DNA of 22,279 bases from Candidatus Hodarchaeota archaeon. GTDB taxonomy: Archaea; Asgardarchaeota; Heimdallarchaeia; Hodarchaeales; Hodarchaeaceae. The first letter of the stretch is position 1. Every line of letters begins with the position of its first letter. The notes beneath the pieces were generated by a model. That model was not told the DNA's origin. It ran no database searches and worked only from the letters and a program-made list of their open reading frames with translations. Positions 6,918 through 13,846 of the stretch are shown in pieces. A program made the position numbers and the translations under genes. Location: NCBI GenBank assembly GCA_016840285.1, contig JAEOSR010000170.1:1-22279 (forward strand), written 5' to 3'.

Positions 6918-9221
6918 TTATTTTACACTTTTTCTTCTCCTATTAAGTATAAGACACATCAAAGCAAGAGAACCTAACACAGGAAGCATAAGCCAGGGAG
7001 TATCTTGATTCGAGGTTTGACTTTTTGTGGCACTTGAAGTAGAGCTCTCTTGAGTTGAGGTCTGATCTTGTAGGATGTCTGTAATGAAACTATCTATTAT
7101 ATCGTTATGAAGCCTTCTTGCAGTGAATTCATCTTGCCTAGCGGTAGTAACTATTACTAAATCATGTTCTGGGAAGATCTGAATCGTTTGCCCCCCGTAT
7201 CCGAGAGCAAAATAATAATCTCCTCTTTCTATGCTAGTACTAACCCAGAATTGATACCCGTAACTTGGAGGATAAACAAATCCTCTTCGAGTTACCCCTT
7301 TTATGTGATCTTGTGAAGATTTATTGACCCAACTAGATGTAATGATCTGTTTACCATCCCATGTTCCGTTATTCAAATACATTTGTCCAAATTTTGCCAT
7401 ATTCCGAGGGGTCATAAATAGTCCGATTCCCCCATAATTTATCCCATCTGAACCAGCCATCCATACAACGTATAGCTCATCGATACCTAAAGGTTCGAAA
7501 AGGTATTTTTGGGCGAACTCCAATGTCGTACATCCAGTAGTCTCTTTGATTATCGCTGATAATATTTGAGAAGCGCCTGTATTATAATTATATTCACTAC
7601 CAGGATTAACTCTCATTGGTTTCGAAAGGACATACTCTACACTATCATCCGATACTGCCATTTCCCAGATATCAGTTTCGTCGTTCCATTCCATCCCTGT
7701 GGTCATAGTCAATAGATGGTGTAACGTCATAGCTTCTTTACGCGAATCAATATTTTCAAATGTTTTTTCAGGGAAAAAGTCGAGGACATACTGTTCCGTG
7801 TCTTGAATAAACCCTTTATCGATAGCAATTCCGATCATTGCTGATGTGAATGACTTAGTCGCTGAGAAATGAGTGTGTTTTAATTCGTGGGTATACACTT
7901 GGCTTTCATCATCAAAAAAGTATTCTTCAAATACTAATTTTCCAGATCGAATCACAAGAAGAGAATGGAGATTATGATAATCAAGGTTGTTTAACCAGTC
8001 CAAGTTTTGATATAGCTTTGTAGAGTTGATATTTTGTTCCTCTAGACTTGAAGTAGACCACTCATCCACGGGTCCATTGATAGTAAGGGAGGGTTGATCT
8101 CCCCATAATTTCACTGTCCAATCCCAACTTGCTGAAGCGAGAATTGTACCATCAAATGAGAATTTTACTGATTCGATGGTGTTTCTATGTCCTGTTAGTG
8201 TGGTAATACTTGTTCTATCAGAAATATTCCAAAGCTGGATTGAACAGTCGTGCATATGTCCAAATGTAACCCAGTAACGATCAGGCCATGTTAAAGATGG
8301 ATCAATCGCCACAGCAAGAGTAGAATCGACAGGTGAAAGAGCAATGGACCAGATAGGTTGTCCAATACTGATTTCATGAATAACATCTCCTGTAGAAATG
8401 TTCCAGACTTTTACTGTTTTATCCAGACTCCCAGAAATGATTATTGTCTCCTCCTTGAAGAATGTGATAGAGGTTATCTTATCACTGTGATTAGTAAATG
8501 AGTGTAATTCTAATCCTGAAGATACGTCCCATAACCGAATACTTTTATCCCAGGATCCAGAGATTAGCCTTGATCCATTTTTTGAGAAAGCAATTGAGAA
8601 TACAGCATCAGAATGACCAGTAAAATTACGTAAAACTTCCCCAGTGCTCGCATTCAGAAGTTGGAGGAGCTTTTCTGGTTGATTACCATGTTTCACATCA
8701 ACCATCCACTCACCTCCTCCTATTGCTAATGTTTTGCCATCAGGAGACCATTTTATATCAATGACTCCATGTGGAAACAAAGACCAGGAATTCAGATGTT
8801 TTCCAGAAGAAACATTCCATAGATTGATCTTATTATCAATCCCTCCAGAAGCTAACACCTCACCTGAAGGGGAAAAATCTAAGGTAATAACACCATAGTG
8901 GTGTCTGCTCAGTACATGCAAAACTTTACCATCAGTTAAGTTCCACAAACGGATAGTTCCGTCAGAAGAACCTGAAGCGAGAATAGGGGCAACTGGTGAA
9001 AAAGCTACCTCCCGGACCCGCCAACCGTGGCCTGTGAGGTTACCAAAATTATTAAACATATTATTGGAAAAGAAAGATCCTAAAATAGTGTTATTTATGG
9101 TATTAAGTTGATTCGTACCTATAAAATTCTCAAATTTTACTCTGTTAATACTAATACTAGGTGAAAGAACGACTATAATAATGAATGAAAGACTTAACCC
9201 TGTTTTTTTAAAACTTTTCAT
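6918..9221 (-). CDS. Exported WD40 beta-propeller fused to beta-lactamase-fold serine hydrolase
   Basis: This 767-residue protein starts at ATG 9221 with a signal or anchor segment (residues 8-24). Seven WD40 blades span about 62-374. They include RLWNLTDG, INLWNVSSG, RLWDVSSG, VKVWNISTG, IQLWNIS and VKLW endings and GH dipeptides, enough for a closed propeller. Residues about 405-715 form a class C beta-lactamase/6-aminohexanoate-dimer-hydrolase-like domain: nucleophile motif S453-A-T-K456, tyrosine in EYNYNTG (Y546), and GYGGQ at 674-678 in place of KTG. The YNTG form is closer to NylB-like esterases and amidases than to true beta-lactamases. A Ser/Thr/Gln-rich linker (720-740), a membrane helix (743-760) and RRRKSVK end the chain, anchoring it at the cell surface. 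It probably acts as an extracellular esterase, amidase or peptidase with a propeller for binding. The substrate is unknown. Confidence 0.88.
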   Translation of the reverse strand: MKSFKKTGLSLSFIIIVVLSPSISINRVKFENFIGTNQLNTINNTILGSFFSNNMFNNFGNLTGHGWRVREVAFSPVAPILASGSSDGTIRLWNLTDGKVLHVLSRHHYGVITLDFSPSGEVLASGGIDNKINLWNVSSGKHLNSWSLFPHGVIDIKWSPDGKTLAIGGGEWMVDVKHGNQPEKLLQLLNASTGEVLRNFTGHSDAVFSIAFSKNGSRLISGSWDKSIRLWDVSSGLELHSFTNHSDKITSITFFKEETIIISGSLDKTVKVWNISTGDVIHEISIGQPIWSIALSPVDSTLAVAIDPSLTWPDRYWVTFGHMHDCSIQLWNISDRTSITTLTGHRNTIESVKFSFDGTILASASWDWTVKLWGDQPSLTINGPVDEWSTSSLEEQNINSTKLYQNLDWLNNLDYHNLHSLLVIRSGKLVFEEYFFDDESQVYTHELKHTHFSATKSFTSAMIGIAIDKGFIQDTEQYVLDFFPEKTFENIDSRKEAMTLHHLLTMTTGMEWNDETDIWEMAVSDDSVEYVLSKPMRVNPGSEYNYNTGASQILSAIIKETTGCTTLEFAQKYLFEPLGIDELYVVWMAGSDGINYGGIGLFMTPRNMAKFGQMYLNNGTWDGKQIITSSWVNKSSQDHIKGVTRRGFVYPPSYGYQFWVSTSIERGDYYFALGYGGQTIQIFPEHDLVIVTTARQDEFTARRLHNDIIDSFITDILQDQTSTQESSTSSATKSQTSNQDTPWLMLPVLGSLALMCLILNRRRKSVK

Positions 9222-9526
9222 AATTTCACAGCCAGATTTGATTTATTTTGGTTACTAATTGGTATAGAGCTGTTGTACTCATCTAATTCCGTCTGATTTG
9301 TAATTTGATTAGTTCAAACCCAAAATATCTTACCGCTATCAAAGGAATTTTATAAATTTACCATTCAAACAGCATTTGAAAAGTATTATTATAACGTTTT
9401 CATATACTTTGGAATAGTCAATAAAAATATCTGGAAGGATATTGTGTCTATCTCTCGCTATATTCTTCCATCATAGGATATTAAACCTTTCAATTCATTA
9501 TTTAAAGCTGATTAGGAAGTAATAAG
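9222..9526. other. Divergent intergenic region, 305 bases
   Basis: It separates the minus-strand WD40/hydrolase gene from the plus-strand protease gene. A TATA-like TTTATAAAAT (minus reading, about 9346-9355) could serve the WD40 gene through a leader of about 100 bases. Nothing else stands out. Confidence 0.4.
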
Positions 9527-10438
9527 ATGGAACCTAGGACGAAAGAAACTATAACTGAAAACCAACTCAGTTTGGTTAGAACTAGACAAGATCTGGACTC
9601 TAAACGTAAAATATGGCAAAACTTACCAGTTTTGATTCAAGCATTTATTGCAGGGACAGTTGTGTATGGAATTGGAACATTAATTTGGTTACTAATCATA
9701 TCCTTAATTCTAATGCCCTTATCATTTTTTATCTTGATTGGTATTTTCTGGATCTATTTGAAATATTTCAGTGGAAGTTGGGGGCCAGAGTCTACCGTTG
9801 AATTTCGGAAAGACAATTTTCGATCATTTCAATTATCGATTGATTTTTGGAAATGGGGATTATTAGCAAGCATCGTTGTAGTTATCGTTATACAAGCTAT
9901 TATGGTACTTACTTATCGATTTGTCGAGTTTCCTTCTGAAGCATTTGATTTAGGGTATGATTATGACCTTTATCCAATTTGGGCTGCTTTAGGCTTTATT
10001 ATTTTTGCTGCTCTTGCAGCAGGGGTTTTTGAAGAGGTAGGATTTAGGGGTTATATGCAAGTTCCTCTTGAGAAGCGATATGGTTCAAGAATAGCAATTG
10101 GAATAGTAACAATACTGTTTACTATTTTCCATTTCAATCAAATATGGGCTCCTTCAGCTATTGTTATACTAGTTGTAGCAGGTTTTCTTTTCGGAATACT
10201 AGCTTATCTTTGCAATTCTTTGATCCCAGGTATAGTGGCTCATGTAATCACCGACATATTTGCTTACTCGTATTGGTGGAGTGGACTTGCAGGAGAACAA
10301 AAACTCGAGACGATCCTTATAACTGGTATTGATTTACATTTTGTTCTCTGGTCTTTTATCTTACTTGGCTCCCTTGGGATTTTTTACGTCATTTCACGAA
10401 AGATTTCAATACTTAATCAAAAGAAGGTCATTCATTGA
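9527..10438 (+). CDS. CPBP-family (CAAX protease/bacteriocin-processing) intramembrane metalloprotease
   Basis: This 303-residue membrane protein has about seven hydrophobic segments. The CPBP/Abi signature is complete: E169-E170-xxx-R174 (EEVGFR), F198-xxx-H202 (FTIFH), and H239-xxx-D243 (HVITD), where Asn is more usual than Asp at the last position. These residues bind the catalytic metal within the membrane. Family members remove C-terminal tripeptides after prenylation or process and export peptides. The isoprenylcysteine methyltransferase-like gene just downstream, convergent, is notable because CAAX proteolysis and carboxyl methylation are consecutive steps in eukaryotes. The last 11 bases overlap the 3' end of the convergent DinB fragment. 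An AGGAAGT lies upstream of the ATG. Confidence 0.85.
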   Translation: MEPRTKETITENQLSLVRTRQDLDSKRKIWQNLPVLIQAFIAGTVVYGIGTLIWLLIISLILMPLSFFILIGIFWIYLKYFSGSWGPESTVEFRKDNFRSFQLSIDFWKWGLLASIVVVIVIQAIMVLTYRFVEFPSEAFDLGYDYDLYPIWAALGFIIFAALAAGVFEEVGFRGYMQVPLEKRYGSRIAIGIVTILFTIFHFNQIWAPSAIVILVVAGFLFGILAYLCNSLIPGIVAHVITDIFAYSYWWSGLAGEQKLETILITGIDLHFVLWSFILLGSLGIFYVISRKISILNQKKVIH

Positions 10439-10652
10439 TTTTGGTAATATCTTTACCTAGCATTCGTCGGATCTCGATTATTTGACCGATATGTGTGAAT
10501 GCATGGGCAATATAACTCGCAAGCAATTCACTAAGGTGAGTATCTTGAAAAAATGGAGGAACCTTGTCTCGGTGAGGAGGAGGAGAAACCAAATCCTTTT
10601 CCGATAGATTTTCAATATATTCTTTCAAAATCTTGAATTCTGATTCATAATT
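10428..10652 (-). pseudogene. Truncated DinB-family protein, C-terminal half only
   Basis: The frame begins directly after the TAA (10653-10655) of the methyltransferase-like gene, in the same frame, and runs 74 codons to TGA 10428-10430. The ending LASYIAHAFTHIGQII and the RRMLG that follows match the last helix pair of DinB/YfiT-like four-helix metalloproteins, including metal-ligand-type histidines (AHAFTH). A full DinB domain needs about 150 residues. Here the first half is absent and the only start is a TTG at 10628. A deletion that fused the two genes end to end is the simplest explanation. Translation from the TTG as a small protein cannot be excluded. Confidence 0.55.
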
Positions 10653-11263
10653 TTATATGAAAAATGGAATGAATCGCTTAGTTCTTTTCATATATAGGAT
10701 GTATTCCTCCCCAAATTTTTCAATCAATACTTCCTCCTCTTTTTTGATTCGAAAAATGATTACTATAATTGTAGCAAAAAAAGGTAATCCAAAATACCAG
10801 TTCGCTGATAAAAGGGACATTCCAATACCTACAGTGATCAGAGCGGTATACATCGGATGTCTAACATAACGATATGGACCTGTAGTTATCAAAGATTGTT
10901 CTTCACGTATATGCAATAAAGTTGAATAGTTTCTACCTAAATAAAGCTGAGTTGAAAACTCAGTACAAATTCCTAGTACGGTAAGAATTAAACCGATCCA
11001 TCTTATCCACAAAGGAAAAGGAAGCGACGACCAGTCTAAAAATATAGGGATTAGAATAAAAATAAAAGACCCGAGTACCCATATTTGAGCAATAATGAAA
11101 AAAAAATGAGTAAAAACATAGAGGATTTCTTTGCTTTATATTTAGCTAATTCCCCAGATGCTTTCATGGCCTTTGATTGAAAATAACCTCTTTCAAAGAG
11201 AAAAATTAAGAAACACACACTAAATATAGAATGTAATAACTCATTCTCGGTCATAAAGGTCAT
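10653..11263 (-). pseudogene. Isoprenylcysteine carboxyl methyltransferase-like membrane protein, split by a one-base frameshift
   Basis: The first frame (ATG 11263 or 11254 down to TAA 11051) gives the N-terminus up to KAKKSSMFLLIFF. The rest continues one base out of frame as FIIAQIWVLGSFIFILIP, DWSSLPFP and WIRWIGLIL, then LGRNYS, TTGPYRYVRHPMY, LSANW, and FGEEYILYMKRTKRFIPFFI. The second part carries the ICMT/PEMT signature (GPYRYVRHPxY, EExxL, FGxxYxxYxxRTxR). It transfers a methyl group from S-adenosylmethionine, in eukaryotes to prenylcysteine carboxylates. The frames meet at a run of nine A (11098-11106). Ten would restore a single protein of about 203 residues, the usual size. This is either a sequencing or assembly indel, or a real or phase-variable disruption. 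Confidence 0.75.
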
Positions 11264-11398
11264 CTTCCAGTCGTTTGGAAAAGGTCAATACCTCTTTTTA
11301 TTTATAACTAAGGAGAAATTCAATAGCTGAACATTAACGAACGTTTTACCCTTAACACTTCCTTTTTATTGCCATGCGCAGAGACCGTTTAGATGAAA

Positions 11399-11406
11399 AG
11401 GAGATG
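11399..11406 (+). promoter_or_regulatory. Shine-Dalgarno site deciding the tandem-GNAT start
   Basis: AGGAGATG lies four bases before the ATG at 11411. An upstream in-frame ATG at 11393 would place this site inside the coding region and has no such site of its own, so 11411 is preferred. Confidence 0.6.
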
Positions 11407-11410
11407 CCAA

Positions 11411-12322
11411 ATGAATCATAGTGAGAATTCAAACCGTTTTATTATCAGCGATAATCCATCTGAAAAAGAGATGAAGATAGTTCAGAAGAGCTTAGAGGAT
11501 CATAACAGAAAATATCCAAGTGGTGAATTAGATATTCCTACTCCTGATATTAGTTTGGTCTTGAAAGATAATCATGGAAATATCGTTGGGGGAGTGATCA
11601 CAAGTATGCTAACTGGAGTCATGCATCTTGAGGTTCTCTGGATAGATAAGATATATCGAGGTCGAGGGTATGGAAAAGATCTGGTCTTGCAAGCAGAGAG
11701 AATTGGCAAAGAAAAAGGTTATCCAGCATCACAGACATGGACCTTTTCATTTCAAGCACCTGAGTTTTATCAAAGTATTGGGTACAAGGTCTTAGGAATT
11801 TTCGATGGTTATACCGATGGGATCACTGAATATATTCTCCTAAAAAGATTAAGAGCAAATTATCAGATGCCTAATGAAGACAATGGATCAAATAAGGATG
11901 GATTCACCATTTCTGAAGATGTGTCTGAGGACTCAATGAAGATTCTTCACGAAGGACTACATAAATACGTCAAAGAGCATGTTGGCGAGTTACGAAAGAA
12001 GAATCCAGGAATTAAAATTGAACTAGTCACGAAAAATGAAGATGGCCAAGTTATTGGAGGAGTACAAGCTTATACAACACTCAAGGCGGTACATATCACG
12101 CAACTCTGGGTTGATGAGAAATACCGTAATCAAGGTTATGGTAGAAACCTCTTGACGTCCGCAGAAAAAAAGGCCACAGAAAACGGCTGCATTTCAGGAC
12201 TGGTAAATGCTTTATCATTCCAATCACCGAAATTCTTTCAAAAAAATGGGTATAAGATCTTTGGGGTTTCGGATGGTTATCCTGATTCCATTAAGGAATA
12301 CTTTCTCATAAAGAGATTTTAG
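11411..12322 (+). CDS. Tandem GNAT acetyltransferase (two domains)
   Basis: This 303-residue protein has two homologous GNAT domains, about residues 7-148 and 164-303. Each has an acetyl-CoA-binding motif A: LWIDKIYRGRGYGKDLV in the first and LWVDEKYRNQGYGRNLL in the second. Each also has a matching C-terminal strand set (FQAPEFYQSIGYKVLG / FQSPKFFQKNGYKIFG, then DGYxDxIxEYxLxKR). The halves therefore arose by duplication. GNAT enzymes move an acetyl group from acetyl-CoA to amines on small molecules or proteins, and the acceptor is unknown. The second domain has RNQGYG where the first has RGRGYG; both fit the R/QxxGxG/A pattern. The start follows the Shine-Dalgarno site. The gene is divergent from the methyltransferase-like gene. 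Confidence 0.85.
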   Translation: MNHSENSNRFIISDNPSEKEMKIVQKSLEDHNRKYPSGELDIPTPDISLVLKDNHGNIVGGVITSMLTGVMHLEVLWIDKIYRGRGYGKDLVLQAERIGKEKGYPASQTWTFSFQAPEFYQSIGYKVLGIFDGYTDGITEYILLKRLRANYQMPNEDNGSNKDGFTISEDVSEDSMKILHEGLHKYVKEHVGELRKKNPGIKIELVTKNEDGQVIGGVQAYTTLKAVHITQLWVDEKYRNQGYGRNLLTSAEKKATENGCISGLVNALSFQSPKFFQKNGYKIFGVSDGYPDSIKEYFLIKRF

Positions 12323-12443
12323 ACTGCTGGGTTTTGTTTTAGGAGTATTTTTAAGCTTTTTACAAAGGATCATTAAAAATAGGATATCTACTAATAACTG
12401 TTTTTAGATAGACATCTCACGTGGTTTGCGACCATTATCTGAT

Positions 12444-13268
12444 TTAGTTTCCTTCAGGTGTATAAAAACATCTATACATTTTACAATATTCTTGAAATCC
12501 AATTCGTTTATAAATGTTTAGTCCGATTTCAGAGGATTCAAGCCATGCTATTTCATATCCATTCTTTTTAGCGTCCAGTAAAGGAGCTAGAGTAATAGCA
12601 GTTCCTATCCCAAGTCCCCTAAAGTCAGGAAGTGTAACTATACTGTTAATACCTACTATCCCGCCATAATAAAGGACTGATGAAATGGCAACTGGTTGTT
12701 CTTTAAATATAGCGATATAGTTATCTAGATAGGAACTTTCATATAATTTGGCCATATTTTGAAACATCTCTGTTATTGTTTCTGGCAGTGAAAAACCTTC
12801 TTGAAACACTTTTCCCCACAATTTCAGGCTATGATCTGACGCTACTTTTGTTACCTTAATTTGTGATCTGTTTACAGCTTTCTCCAACTGGATATCTGTA
12901 AGATCTCTTAAATCATAAGCCATCCTTGGCGTCCCTTTTTTTGTAACTTGTAATCCATCGTTTTCTAAGAAGCAGAGAAGATTTTCAGGAGTTGAGGATG
13001 GAGTTATCCACCACATTACTGCCAATTCCTTTTCACGAAAGAATTTCATAGCTTCTGTAATTCTATTCTCAACGTTTTGTGCATTAAAACGAACTTTCAT
13101 GATCCAATTGCCCAATGGGTGATTTAAACCAGAGGTAAATCTTATCATGTCATCCTTTATAATTATTTCATATATTGAATTGATACGTGGAGTAAGAAAA
13201 GCAAAACCTAAACCATTAGTTTCCATTGCTTCAATAATTTTATTTTTTGAGTGATCTCTTAAAATCAT
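12444..13268 (-). CDS. GNAT-family N-acetyltransferase
   Basis: This 274-residue protein has its GNAT domain in the C-terminal half. Motif A is at 211-223 (VTLPDFRGLGIGT) and motif B at about 245-262 (SSEIGLNIYKRIGFQEY). The N-terminal 130 residues look like a second, degenerate GNAT-like half, with WWITPSSTPENLLCFLENDG resembling the region before motif A. The acceptor is not predictable. It is convergent with the tandem-GNAT gene (121-base gap containing T-rich stretches that could end transcription) and lies downstream of the small basic-protein gene on the same strand, 71 bases away, so the two may be cotranscribed. The start is ATG 13268, with no clear Shine-Dalgarno site. Confidence 0.8.
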   Translation of the reverse strand: MILRDHSKNKIIEAMETNGLGFAFLTPRINSIYEIIIKDDMIRFTSGLNHPLGNWIMKVRFNAQNVENRITEAMKFFREKELAVMWWITPSSTPENLLCFLENDGLQVTKKGTPRMAYDLRDLTDIQLEKAVNRSQIKVTKVASDHSLKLWGKVFQEGFSLPETITEMFQNMAKLYESSYLDNYIAIFKEQPVAISSVLYYGGIVGINSIVTLPDFRGLGIGTAITLAPLLDAKKNGYEIAWLESSEIGLNIYKRIGFQEYCKMYRCFYTPEGN

Positions 13269-13339
13269 CTTGTAAAAACCCGCTAATTAAATCTAAAGAA
13301 CATAAAAATGGCATAAAATTGGTTCAATGTCAGGTGCGT

Positions 13340-13726
13340 TCAAAGTTCCTCTTGATCAAGTTTCGCTCTTTCCAAGAAAAGATAAGCATTGCCAAAGTCA
13401 TTCAAATAACCAAGACGCTTTTCGTGAGGTTCCTTTGTATTAAGGAAGTTATTCCAACACAATTGAAGATATTTACTTGAAGATATTCTGTCAATAAACA
13501 CTTGTTTATCCACGAATGTATAATTGCCAGCTTTGAATAATTGAATACGATTTTGATTTTGAATGTAGATTATCAAATCTAACCAGTTATCTGCTGCTTT
13601 AGAGCTTAAACCGATATCTTTAAATCGAGATTTAGCGATGGGTTCACTATTATTGTTGATTAAGCGGAAAATTCCTTCTGCTCTTTGTTTTAAGGTTCTC
13701 TTATTCTTTTTTTTTTTGGTGATCAT
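13340..13726 (-). CDS. Small basic protein, possible winged-helix DNA-binding protein
   Basis: The product is about 128 residues and very basic at the N-terminus (MITKKKKNKRTLKQR). Residues about 15-75 alternate predicted helices (KQRAEGIFRLINNN, SRFKDIGLSSKAADNWLDLI) and end in a hairpin-like segment (NRIQLFKAGNYTFVD), which is compatible with a winged helix. I recognise no family. The ATG at 13726 is preferred because GTGA lies five bases upstream; a GTG at 13735 would add three residues. It is divergent from the ATC-hydrolase/HEAT operon across about 120 bases containing repeated sites, so it may regulate that operon and itself. This role is inference. Confidence 0.6.
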   Translation of the reverse strand: MITKKKKNKRTLKQRAEGIFRLINNNSEPIAKSRFKDIGLSSKAADNWLDLIIYIQNQNRIQLFKAGNYTFVDKQVFIDRISSSKYLQLCWNNFLNTKEPHEKRLGYLNDFGNAYLFLERAKLDQEEL

Positions 13727-13767
13727 GTCATTCACTTTAACTAATACATGAATATACCTACAACTGG

Positions 13768-13807
13768 TACATAAATGTATCTCTTAATATATATAAATGT
13801 ATTTATA
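13768..13807. promoter_or_regulatory. Candidate operator: paired direct and inverted repeats
   Basis: ATAAATGTAT occurs at 13771-13780 and 13793-13802, spaced 22 bases or about two helical turns. The first copy lies in the inverted repeat TACAT-AA-ATGTA (13768-13779) and the second in the perfect inverted repeat TATAAAT-GT-ATTTATA (13792-13807). They flank and overlap the TATA element, where a regulator would block both promoters. AT-richness raises the chance level. Confidence 0.4.
13784..13798. promoter_or_regulatory. Symmetric TATA element between the divergent genes
   Basis: TTAATATATATAAAT lies about 50-60 bases from both divergent starts (ATG 13847 plus; ATG 13726 minus). It reads as a TATA box in either direction, so one element could serve both genes. 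Confidence 0.45.
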
Positions 13808-13846
13808 AGATAAAATATTCTCAACTTCATTAAACAGCTAGAATGG

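Noticed and set aside
10657..10869. Plus-strand frame of 70 codons
   Set aside because: Antisense to the conserved ICMT-like signature region, which is clearly the coding strand.
13247..13480. Plus-strand frame of 77 codons
   Set aside because: Covers the ends of two minus-strand genes and has no protein-like pattern.
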